Shown piece after piece: positions 1-6,396 of a stretch of DNA of 13,259 nt (positions within the stretch are counted from its first letter, which is position 1; each line of letters starts with the position of its first letter). The position numbers and the translations under genes were made by a program. The notes beneath the pieces are model-generated. The model ran no database searches. It saw only the letters and a program-made list of their open reading frames with translations, and was not told the origin of the DNA. This DNA comes from Ruminococcus flavefaciens. GTDB taxonomy: Bacteria > Bacillota > Clostridia > Oscillospirales > Ruminococcaceae. The stretch is taken from assembly GCA_002309635.1 (NCBI GenBank), contig DBXO01000008.1:1-13259 (forward strand). Reading direction: 5' to 3'.

Positions 1-249
1 AATAATGACTGGAATCAGCAGAACAATGACTGGAACAACTGGAACAACGGTCAGCAGAATGACTGGAGCAACGGTCAGCAGAACAACAACGGCTGGTATA
101 ACTGGGACGTAAACAACTGGAACAATAACAACCAGCAGAACAACGACTGGAATAACTGGAACAACGGTCAGCAGAACAACGACTGGAACAACTGGAACAA
201 CGGTCAGCAGAATAATGACTGGAACAACCAGAACAACAACCAGCAGCAG
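1..249 (+). repeat. In-frame repeats encoding an Asn/Gln/Trp-rich linker
   Basis: This stretch codes for a low-complexity linker inside the lichenase gene. A 12-residue unit, NNDWNNWNNGQQ (36 bp), occurs three times exactly at 22-57, 139-174 and 175-210, the last two in tandem. Degenerate or shortened versions fill the rest, for example NDWSNGQQ at 58-81 and NNDWNNQNNNQQQ at 211-249. The DNA copies differ only at synonymous AAT/AAC positions, which suggests recent unit duplication. Asn/Gln-rich interdomain linkers are known in Ruminococcus xylanases; the regularly spaced tryptophans are the notable part. Confidence 0.9.
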
Positions 250-930
250 AGTAACGGCGGAAACGCTTCTACAGGCAGCTTCAACAGCTCTGCTACGATG
301 GCTGATGACTTCAGAACAGGTTCCTCACGTTACTTCATAGCTTCAGATGGCTGGACAAACGGTAATCCTTTCGACTGCGGCTGGTATAAGTCACAGACTG
401 CTTTCAGAAACGGCGCTCTCGAACTCACTATCGACAAGGATAACACAGGCAAGTATAACTATGCAGGTGCTGAGTACAGAACCAACGATTTCTATGGCTT
501 CGGTTACTATGAGACATCTATGCAGGCTATCAAGAACAACGGTGTTGTTTCATCGTTCTTCACATACACAGGTGAGTCTGACGGCAATCCTTGGGACGAG
601 ATCGATATAGAGATCCTTGGCAAGGATACTACAAAGGTTCAGTTCAACTACTATACTAACGGTAAGGCTGACCATGAAAAGCTCTATGACCTCGGCTTCG
701 ACGCATCACAGGGCTTCCATACATACGGCTTTGACTGGCAGCGCGACCACATTACATGGTATGTTGACGGAAAGCCTGTATATACGGCATATGACAACAT
801 TCCCCAGACACCCGGAAAGCTTATGATGAACGTATGGCCCGGTACAGGTGTTGATGAATGGCTCAATCATTACGACGGAAGAACACCTCTTACCGCTCGT
901 TATCAATGGGCTACTTACAATAAACAGTAA
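1..930 (+). CDS. Modular endo-beta-1,3-1,4-glucanase (lichenase), GH16 catalytic domain at C-terminus; 5' end outside window
   Basis: Hydrolyses mixed-linkage beta-1,3-1,4-glucans such as lichenan and cereal beta-glucan, outside the cell. The frame is open from base 1, so the gene starts to the left and 309 residues are visible. Residues 1-83 are a repetitive Asn/Gln/Asp/Trp-rich linker, 84-99 a Ser/Gly/Thr-rich spacer, and about 100-309 a complete GH16 domain. The motif WDEIDIEILGKDTTKVQF is nearly identical to Bacillus lichenases; E200 is the expected nucleophile and E204 the acid/base. The stretches VSSFFTYTGESDGNPW, HTYGFDWQ and PGKLMMNVWPGTGVDEWL also match the family. The protein ends just after the GH16 domain with no dockerin in view. 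The linker implies at least one more domain upstream; bifunctional xylanase-lichenase proteins (XynD) are known from R. flavefaciens, but the partner here cannot be seen. The ATG at 298 is internal, not a start. Confidence 0.95.
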   Translation, partial: NNDWNQQNNDWNNWNNGQQNDWSNGQQNNNGWYNWDVNNWNNNNQQNNDWNNWNNGQQNNDWNNWNNGQQNNDWNNQNNNQQQSNGGNASTGSFNSSATMADDFRTGSSRYFIASDGWTNGNPFDCGWYKSQTAFRNGALELTIDKDNTGKYNYAGAEYRTNDFYGFGYYETSMQAIKNNGVVSSFFTYTGESDGNPWDEIDIEILGKDTTKVQFNYYTNGKADHEKLYDLGFDASQGFHTYGFDWQRDHITWYVDGKPVYTAYDNIPQTPGKLMMNVWPGTGVDEWLNHYDGRTPLTARYQWATYNKQ

Positions 931-970
931 TTTTCCAAACCACAAGTTTAATACTTTTTTCCAAACCGAA

Positions 971-1006
971 ACAGGAGCAATACGCGGGTATTGCTCCTGT
1001 TTTTAT
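971..1006. terminator. Bidirectional intrinsic terminator between convergent genes
   Basis: A perfect 13-bp stem (971-983 with 988-1000) has a GCGG loop. It is followed by TTTTT on the forward strand, and AAA precedes it, so the reverse strand also reads into T residues. It lies 40 bases after the lichenase stop and directly after the stop of the convergent lipoprotein gene, so it can end both transcripts. Confidence 0.9.
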
Positions 1007-1007
1007 A

Positions 1008-1607
1008 TTATACTTTATCAAGTCTTTCAAGAAAAAAGTCAAAAAGGCTTTTGTTCTGATCCTTTGAGTCAAGGTCTACGTCCCGTGCGCTGTCCTTCCA
1101 CTCGCTGCCCTCGGGGAGAAGGGAATATGCAATATTATGGCGGTGCCATTCGTAAGCCATATCTTCGGCAGTACGATAGCTTTCCATATCGGCGCTGTGG
1201 ACGGGGTGCTCATCTATGAGCGCCTGACATATAATAACGAGATCGCGGTGGCTCTCTATTAAATATGAATCGGTGATATGCCAGTTGTCGGGGGTATATT
1301 TTGCGCTGAACTCCTCTCCCGAGTAGCTGAATACGTAATTAACGCCCCTTTCGTCAATACAGTGCAGTTCTATATCGTCAGTTGAGCTTAAACTCGTGAA
1401 CTCCTCCGTTATGGGCTCGAAGACTTCTTCTGCGGGAGGCTCTGTTGTGACAGAGGCTGTAGTAGTCGCTGCTGAGGCCGTTACAGCTGTTGTGACGGCA
1501 GAAGTGGTCACAGCTTCGGACAGGACAGGCGTATTGTTATCGCTGCAAGCTGCAAGGAAAGCCGCAGCAGTGAACAGCATGAGCGACAGTGTGCATTTAT
1601 TCTTCAT
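1008..1607 (-). CDS. Predicted lipoprotein with Thr-rich linker and C-terminal domain of unknown function
   Basis: I do not recognise the function. The 199-residue protein starts with a lipoprotein signal peptide: basic MKNK, a hydrophobic core, then the lipobox LAAC with Cys21 as the lipidation site. Residues about 28-58 are a Thr/Ala/Val/Ser-rich linker. The remaining 140 or so residues form a mixed polar domain ending in a region with EDMAYEWHRHN and KDSARDVDLD, which looks like a compact conserved unit. The start is supported by GGAG nine bases upstream and by a promoter behind it. The product should be tethered to the outer face of the cytoplasmic membrane. It is divergent from the sigma/anti-sigma pair and convergent with the lichenase, so co-regulation with the sigma operon is possible but not shown. 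Confidence 0.85.
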   Translation of the reverse strand: MKNKCTLSLMLFTAAAFLAACSDNNTPVLSEAVTTSAVTTAVTASAATTTASVTTEPPAEEVFEPITEEFTSLSSTDDIELHCIDERGVNYVFSYSGEEFSAKYTPDNWHITDSYLIESHRDLVIICQALIDEHPVHSADMESYRTAEDMAYEWHRHNIAYSLLPEGSEWKDSARDVDLDSKDQNKSLFDFFLERLDKV

Positions 1608-1642
1608 GTTTCGTGTCTCCGTTGCCTTTTTTTAGTGTATAC

Positions 1643-1671
1643 ATTATACAGCAAATATATTCGGCTGTCAA
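1643..1671 (-). promoter_or_regulatory. Sigma-A-type promoter for the lipoprotein gene
   Basis: Read on the reverse strand: TTGACA (1671-1666), 17 bp, TATAAT (1648-1643), both perfect consensus hexamers. The -10 ends 35 bases before the start codon at 1607. Confidence 0.85.
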
Positions 1672-1686
1672 ACCTTAATGACTGCC

Positions 1687-1715
1687 TTGCAAAATATTAT
1701 ATGCGGCGGTATAAT
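1687..1715 (+). promoter_or_regulatory. Probable sigma-A-type promoter for the sigma/anti-sigma operon
   Basis: TTGCAA (1687-1692), 17 bp, TATAAT (1710-1715). It gives a 5' leader of about 95 bases before the sigma-factor start and lies back to back with the lipoprotein promoter, the two -35 boxes being about 15 bp apart. I found no second, ECF-type promoter that I could support. Confidence 0.7.
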
Positions 1716-1790
1716 ATTTTTATGGGAATTTTTTGAAAAGTGAAATATTTACCCCTTAAAAATCGACTATATAGACAAGAGGAAATCCAT

Positions 1791-1814
1791 ACCTCGGGAA
1801 AGGAGGTTTTCCCC
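1791..1814 (+). promoter_or_regulatory. Strong Shine-Dalgarno in a potential hairpin, sigma-factor gene
   Basis: AAAGGAGG (1799-1806) sits ten bases before the ATG at 1817 and fixes the start. GGGAAA (1796-1801) can pair with TTTCCC (1808-1813), displaying GGAGGT in the loop. Alternatively ACCTC (1791-1795) can pair with GAGGT (1803-1807) and hide it. CCTC can also pair with GAGG at 1779-1782. The pairings are visible; a regulatory role is inference. Confidence 0.5.
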
Positions 1815-1816
1815 AT

Positions 1817-2371
1817 ATGAATGATGCATCGATTATGGAGCTGTTCCGAAAACGAGACGAAAACGCCTTGAAAGAGCTGAAAAGCAAGTATGACGGACTG
1901 TGTTGTTATATTGCGGGAAATATCCTTTTCCGCCGCGAGGATATCGAGGAGTGCGTAAATTCCGCTTACTATGATATATGGAACAAGATCCCCCCCGAAG
2001 AACCTCATGATCTGAAGACATATCTCTGCCGCATTGTGAAAAATAAGGCTATAGACCGCCTTAAGTACAATTCGGCACAGAAGCGCGGCTCACAGTACGA
2101 GGTCTCGCTTGACGAGCTTTCGGAGTGCATACCCGACAGAAGCGGAGACGATATCTCGGCGGAAAGGCTTGCGGAAGTTATCAGCAGCTTTCTGAGGACC
2201 CAGGACGAGCTCCACAGAAAGGTCTTCGTAAGGCGCTACTGGTACGGCGACAGTATCTCAAAGATAGCGGGTTATTACGATATGAACGGGAAAACTGTTG
2301 CAACCTATCTTTTTCGGACAAGAAAGAAGCTTAAGGTCTACTTGAAGAAAGAGGGTTATGATTATGGATAA
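1817..2371 (+). CDS. ECF-type RNA polymerase sigma factor
   Basis: An alternative sigma factor of the extracytoplasmic-function type, 184 residues, the usual size. Region 2 covers about residues 25-84 and includes REDIEECVNSAYYDIW and the segment YLCRIVKNKAIDRLKY, matching core-binding and -10-recognition parts of the family. A linker (about 85-128) leads to region 4 (about 130-176), where SISKIAGYYDMNGKTVATYL is the helix-turn-helix expected to read the -35 element, followed by the basic tail RTRKKLKVYLKK. Domain sigma1.1 and most of sigma3 are absent, as expected. The gene overlaps the next by eight bases, a typical sigma/anti-sigma arrangement with translational coupling. The regulon cannot be deduced from this window; the neighbouring lichenase is separated by a terminator and read from another unit. 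Confidence 0.9.
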   Translation: MNDASIMELFRKRDENALKELKSKYDGLCCYIAGNILFRREDIEECVNSAYYDIWNKIPPEEPHDLKTYLCRIVKNKAIDRLKYNSAQKRGSQYEVSLDELSECIPDRSGDDISAERLAEVISSFLRTQDELHRKVFVRRYWYGDSISKIAGYYDMNGKTVATYLFRTRKKLKVYLKKEGYDYG

Positions 2372-3698
2372 AAAGAAATTTTATGAGGCTATCGACCTGA
2401 TAGACGACGATCTTATCAGAGAAGCCGGGATAAGTCCCGAAAAGCTTGCAAAGGCTGATACGGACACAGATGACGGTGTTACCGTATCAGGCGTAGAGGT
2501 CTACAGCAGTAAGATAAAATGGCGCAGGATAGCAGCTGCGGCGGCTGTATTCGCCATTGCTGCGGGTATGGGCTCTGCAGGCTATGCTATGTTCAGGAAC
2601 CGCGTTCCGTTGCCAAATGAAGAAACAGAGATAACTACAGAGGAGACCAGTGAGGGCATGGCGGCTGAAGTATCAACAAAGGAAAGCAACGATATAAAGG
2701 AAGAAGCCGTTACGACTTTAAAGGCTAAGGACAATAAAGAGAAAAGTACGGTGACTTCCGTGGCTGAGGAGAAAAACGACGCTGAAAAGCCCACAAGTGC
2801 TGCCGATAACGGTGAAAAGCCCGTACAGGCAACAGAAACGGCGGTTCAGCAGACCGGAAAGCCCGCAGAAACAGAGAAACCGAAGACTACAGTGATAACC
2901 ACTGCAAAAACAACAAAGGCAACTACCAAGCGCACAGAGCCTGCAACTACCACAGTTAAGACTACAAAGACGGTTGTTGACGACCCTGAGGGCTTTAATG
3001 ACTTTGATATATATGAGAGTCTTAAATCGCTGAATTACGTTCCTTATACCTGTGACGGACTTCCCGAGTATGTGCTGAATGCTCCTGACGGAACGATATA
3101 CTACTTTAACTTCAGTTCAGGCTGGGTATGGCGGAGACTTCCTGATATGGATCCTGCGACTGAGAATGAAGAGGGATATCTGACAAAAACTCAGACTGCG
3201 TATCTCAAGAGACACGGCGAGGAGATAGGTATGTATCCTTCACAGTACAGTGTTCCTGTTCCTATTCAGAGCTACGATTTCAATGCTAAGTATGTCCGCA
3301 CATACTATACAGGAAGAAATAGCGGTTCACCCAAGAAAAAGATATTCACAAGCCGTGCTGAACTTGACAGTTATGTTAATGAATACAAGGAAAAAACAGG
3401 AACTATGATTGGACTTGGTATGAATAAAACTTTAGAAGAGGAAGTTGCAGGTTATGATGATAACTGGTTCAGCAGCAATAAGCTCGTAATGGTAATTCTT
3501 GAGGAGGGTAGCGGCTCTATCAGTCACAAAGTCGTGCAGGTAGGCGGAATCAATATTACGATCGAGCGAATAATTCCTGCGGTCGGTACCTGTGATATGG
3601 CTGAATGGCATATTTTAATCGAGCTTGACAAGGATTTGTATTTAAACAATGATGTTCAGATAAGCACCTATGAAAAACGTGAACAGTATAATTGGTAA
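2364..3698 (+). CDS. Single-pass membrane protein, probable anti-sigma factor with extracytoplasmic domain
   Basis: Probably holds the preceding sigma factor inactive until an outside signal arrives; the role is inferred from position and topology. The 444 residues divide into a cytoplasmic N-terminus (1-53, with acidic AIDLIDDDLIREAG), one transmembrane segment (about 55-77), a long Thr/Glu/Lys-rich linker (about 84-207) and an extracytoplasmic domain (about 208-444). The last part contains EEGSGSISHKVVQVGG and AVGTCDMAEWHILIELDKDL, a motif block I have the impression recurs in ruminococcal surface proteins, but whose function I do not know. No zinc-finger (ZAS) HxxxCxxC motif is present. 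I chose the ATG at 2364 because GAGGG lies eight bases upstream; the in-frame ATG at 2358 is too close to it. The coding sequence from about 3200 on looks more AT-rich than the start. Confidence 0.8.
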   Translation: MDKKKFYEAIDLIDDDLIREAGISPEKLAKADTDTDDGVTVSGVEVYSSKIKWRRIAAAAAVFAIAAGMGSAGYAMFRNRVPLPNEETEITTEETSEGMAAEVSTKESNDIKEEAVTTLKAKDNKEKSTVTSVAEEKNDAEKPTSAADNGEKPVQATETAVQQTGKPAETEKPKTTVITTAKTTKATTKRTEPATTTVKTTKTVVDDPEGFNDFDIYESLKSLNYVPYTCDGLPEYVLNAPDGTIYYFNFSSGWVWRRLPDMDPATENEEGYLTKTQTAYLKRHGEEIGMYPSQYSVPVPIQSYDFNAKYVRTYYTGRNSGSPKKKIFTSRAELDSYVNEYKEKTGTMIGLGMNKTLEEEVAGYDDNWFSSNKLVMVILEEGSGSISHKVVQVGGINITIERIIPAVGTCDMAEWHILIELDKDLYLNNDVQISTYEKREQYNW

Positions 3699-3711
3699 TA
3701 TTAGAAAGCAA

Positions 3712-3741
3712 GAAGGCAAGCGGAATGCTTGCCTTCCTTTT
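3712..3741. terminator. Intrinsic terminator between convergent anti-sigma and copA genes
   Basis: A perfect 10-bp stem (3712-3721 with 3727-3736) with a GGAAT loop is followed by CCTTTTATA territory on the forward strand, 13 bases after the anti-sigma stop. On the reverse strand it follows the copA stop at once, but the T-rich tail there (TTGCTTTCT) is weaker. Confidence 0.75.
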
Positions 3742-6256
3742 ATACTATCTTAGTGACCTTGTAGCCTGCTTTTTCCACAGCCTGTTTCAGCTCGCTGTCG
3801 CTTATATCTCCGCATAGCTCAACAATTGCCGTTCCGCTTTTGTGGCTCACCTCTGCGGTTTTCACGGCACCCAGCTCTTCAAGAGCCTTTTTTACGCGGG
3901 CTTCACAGTGACCGCACATCATTCCCTTTATCTTTATGTTCTTTTCTGTGCTGCTATCGGTGCTGTCAGCCGATTTAACGGGAGCTTTCCGCTTACTGTC
4001 GCGGCTTGTGTCATAGGGCCTGAACATATTCAGCCTGAGAGCGTTTGTTACTACGCAGAAGCTTGAAAGGCTCATGGCGGCAGCTCCGAACATTGGGTTA
4101 AGTTCCCAGCCGAAAAGCTTTATATAAGCTCCTGCGGCAAGGGGAATACCGATGATATTGTAGAAAAACGCCCAGAAGAGATTCTGCTTTATGTTCCTGA
4201 GAGTAGCTCTGCTGAGCCTTATTGCTGCGGGAACGTCTCTGAGACTGCTTTTCATAAGAACTACGTCAGCCGCGTCGATAGCAACATCTGTGCCTGCGCC
4301 TACGGCTATGCCCATATCCGCGGAAGTCAGGGCGGGAGCATCGTTTATGCCGTCCCCGACCATTGCAGTGACGCCCTGTTTTTTTAGCCTGCGGACAGCT
4401 GTTTCCTTTTCGTCGGGAAGAACTCCTGCGATGACCTCGTCAACGCCTGCCTGCCCGCCGATAGCTCTTGCTGTGGTCTCGTTGTCGCCTGTGAGCATTA
4501 CAACTCTTATGCCCATATTTTTCAGCTGTTTTACGGCCTCGGGGCTGTCCTCTTTGATAACGTCCGCAACGGCGATAAGTCCAGCTGCTTTGTCTCCCTC
4601 AGCAAAGAAAAGGGGAGTTTTTCCCGCTGCCGAAAGCCTATCGGCGGCTGTTTCTATATCATCGGGGATTTCTGCGGCAGAACTGATAAAGCTGTAGTTT
4701 CCTCCGGATATCTTGATCCCGTTTCGCTCTGCGGTGAGACCGTTGCCCGAAACAGCCCTGAAGGCAGTTATTTCTCCGGCAGTCAGTTTTTCCTCGCTGC
4801 AGCGCTTTATAACAGCCCTTGCAAGTGGGTGCTCACTGTGAGCTTCGAGAGCAAGGGCAAGAGTAAGAAGCTCTTTTTCGCTGTATTCCTTTGCTGGGAT
4901 AATGTCTGTAACTACTGGCTCGCCTGCGGTTATGGTGCCTGTCTTGTCGAGAGCCACAATGCTGACCTTGCCCGTCTGCTCAAGGGATACGGCGTTCTTG
5001 AAAAGTATGCCGTTTCTTGCACCTGTGCCGCTTCCAACCATTATGGCTACAGGAGTTGCAAGTCCGAGGGCGCAGGGACAGCTGATAACAAGGACAGATA
5101 TAGCCCTTGCCAGTGAAAAGCCTGCTGTCTGGCCGGCAATAAGCCAGATAACGAGAGTCAAAACAGCTATTATTATAACAGCGGGAACAAAAATACCCGA
5201 TACCTTGTCGGCAGTCTTTGCTATTGGGGCTTTTGTGGCTGCCGCGTCGGATACGAGCTTTATTATCTGTGAAAGTGTGGTGTCTGCACCTACTCTTGTG
5301 GCTTCGCATCTGAGATAGCCCGAATCGTTTATAGTAGCGGCGGTTACGGCAGAGCCTGCTTTTTTGTCAACAGGAATGCTTTCGCCTGTTATTGCTGCTT
5401 CGTTTACGGCGCTCTCGCCCTCGAGGACTATTCCGTCCACGGGAATGCTCTGTCCGGGTCGGACTATGAAAATATCGCCCTTTATCACGTCATCGGCTGG
5501 AATTTCAATCTCAATCCCGCCCCTTACGACGTTTGCGGTCTTTGGTGACAGCTTTATGAGACTTTTCAGCGCGTCGGTGGTCTTGCCTTTGGATCGCGTT
5601 TCAAGCAGCTTACCTACGGTGATAAGTGTGAGTATCATTGCCGCCGACTCAAAGTAAAACTCGTGGGAATAGCCTGCGGCTCGGGCTATGTCGCCTTTTG
5701 CCTGTGCGTCTGTCATCGCAAACAGGCTCCATGTACTGTATACGAATGATGCCATAGAGCCCATAGCTACGAGAGTGTCCATATTTGGAGAGCGGTGTAT
5801 GATTCCCTTTGCTCCGTTTATGAAGAATTTCTGATTTATCACCATGACTACCGCAGCAAGGAGAAGCTGTGCGAGCCCCTGCATCATATGATTGCCTGCC
5901 ATGAACTGCGGCAGCGGAAGTCCGAGCATGGTGTGGCCCATTGAGATATACATCAGTATCAGCAGGAACACCAGCGAAGCTGCAAGTCTGTGTTTCATCG
6001 TGCGCAGCTCTCCGTCGTTTGACAGATCGTCGTCAGTTCCTGCATTTTCTGCGGCTTTGCCCGCAGGAGCTGCTCCGTAGCCTGCATCGGAAACAGCTTT
6101 TATTACATCAGCATCGGAGGCTGTGCCCTCAACTCCCATTGAATTGGTGAGAAGACTTACAGAGCAGGAGGTGACGCCCTCAATGGAGGATACTGCCTTT
6201 TCGACCCTTGCGCTGCAGGCGGCACAGCTCATGCCTGTTATGTTGTATTTCTTCAT
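3740..6256 (-). CDS. copA: Copper-exporting P1B-type ATPase with N- and C-terminal heavy-metal-binding domains
   Basis: Exports Cu(I) from the cytoplasm using ATP; an integral membrane protein of 838 residues. An N-terminal HMA domain (1-64) carries GMSCAACS with C11 and C14. Then come membrane helices, the actuator TGES (290-293), the transmembrane metal site CPC (393-395), the phosphorylation motif DKTGT (D437), HP (476-477), TGDN (589-592), GDGINDAP (634-641), and in the last helices YN (699-700) and MSLSS (728-732), a Cu(I)-ATPase signature. A Ser/Asp/Lys-rich linker (about 748-773) joins a second HMA domain (774-838) with GMMCGHC, C781 and C784. The start at 6256 has AAGGAG seven bases upstream; an upstream in-frame ATG at 6319 lies inside the promoter. 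No copY, csoR or separate copZ gene is adjacent; the C-terminal HMA domain may act as a built-in chaperone-like module. Confidence 0.95.
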   Translation of the reverse strand: MKKYNITGMSCAACSARVEKAVSSIEGVTSCSVSLLTNSMGVEGTASDADVIKAVSDAGYGAAPAGKAAENAGTDDDLSNDGELRTMKHRLAASLVFLLILMYISMGHTMLGLPLPQFMAGNHMMQGLAQLLLAAVVMVINQKFFINGAKGIIHRSPNMDTLVAMGSMASFVYSTWSLFAMTDAQAKGDIARAAGYSHEFYFESAAMILTLITVGKLLETRSKGKTTDALKSLIKLSPKTANVVRGGIEIEIPADDVIKGDIFIVRPGQSIPVDGIVLEGESAVNEAAITGESIPVDKKAGSAVTAATINDSGYLRCEATRVGADTTLSQIIKLVSDAAATKAPIAKTADKVSGIFVPAVIIIAVLTLVIWLIAGQTAGFSLARAISVLVISCPCALGLATPVAIMVGSGTGARNGILFKNAVSLEQTGKVSIVALDKTGTITAGEPVVTDIIPAKEYSEKELLTLALALEAHSEHPLARAVIKRCSEEKLTAGEITAFRAVSGNGLTAERNGIKISGGNYSFISSAAEIPDDIETAADRLSAAGKTPLFFAEGDKAAGLIAVADVIKEDSPEAVKQLKNMGIRVVMLTGDNETTARAIGGQAGVDEVIAGVLPDEKETAVRRLKKQGVTAMVGDGINDAPALTSADMGIAVGAGTDVAIDAADVVLMKSSLRDVPAAIRLSRATLRNIKQNLFWAFFYNIIGIPLAAGAYIKLFGWELNPMFGAAAMSLSSFCVVTNALRLNMFRPYDTSRDSKRKAPVKSADSTDSSTEKNIKIKGMMCGHCEARVKKALEELGAVKTAEVSHKSGTAIVELCGDISDSELKQAVEKAGYKVTKIV

Positions 6257-6290
6257 GTTTTCACTCCTTCTGCCCATATGTCTTAAGGTA

Positions 6291-6319
6291 AGTATATCAC
6301 AGTTTAAAGTATACGTCAA
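6291..6319 (-). promoter_or_regulatory. Promoter of copA
   Basis: Read on the reverse strand: TTGACG (6319-6314), 17 bp, TATACT (6296-6291). The -10 ends 34 bases before the copA start codon. Confidence 0.7.
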
Positions 6320-6341
6320 ACAGCGTGTTATATACAGTTTA
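6293..6341 (-). repeat. Direct repeats overlapping the copA promoter, possible operator
   Basis: On the reverse strand TAAACTGTGATATA (6306-6293) lies in the promoter spacer and -10, and TAAACTGTATATA (6341-6329) lies upstream of the -35. They share the exact 8-mer TAAACTGT, 35 bp apart. The site does not match the CopY box TACANNTGTA or a CsoR palindrome. A role as regulator-binding site is inference. Confidence 0.35.
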
Positions 6342-6342
6342 C

Positions 6343-6371
6343 AAAAAGAGGCCTGCCGAAAGGCAGACCTC
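6343..6371 (-). terminator. Intrinsic terminator of the TraB-family gene
   Basis: Read on the reverse strand: a 10-bp GC-rich stem (6371-6362 with 6357-6348) containing one G-U pair, loop TTTC, then TTTTTGT. It lies 26 bases after the TraB-family stop and upstream of the copA promoter, so it insulates copA. Confidence 0.88.
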
Positions 6372-6396
6372 AGTAGTTATTGGATTTTATCCGTTA

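Noticed and set aside
1..249. Regular 36-bp repeats that could suggest a CRISPR array or tandem noncoding repeat
   Set aside because: Two exact copies are directly adjacent with no spacer, and the whole stretch is in frame with the GH16 domain as an Asn/Gln/Trp linker.
298..930. Lichenase starting at the ATG at 298
   Set aside because: The frame is open to base 1, no ribosome-binding site precedes 298, and the Met is within a Ser/Ala/Thr spacer that joins linker and catalytic domain.
1716..1798. An ECF-type autoregulated promoter for the sigma operon
   Set aside because: No convincing GAAC-type -35 with a matching -10 could be found; the TTGCAA/TATAAT promoter explains transcription.
4191..4697. 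Long forward-strand open frame opposite copA
   Set aside because: It is Ser/Ala-rich with no recognisable motif and lies antisense to the conserved ATP-binding domain of CopA; the same holds for the other forward frames within 3842-6150.
6293..6341. CopY (TACANNTGTA) or CsoR operator at copA
   Set aside because: Neither consensus is present; only the TAAACTGT direct repeats can be seen.
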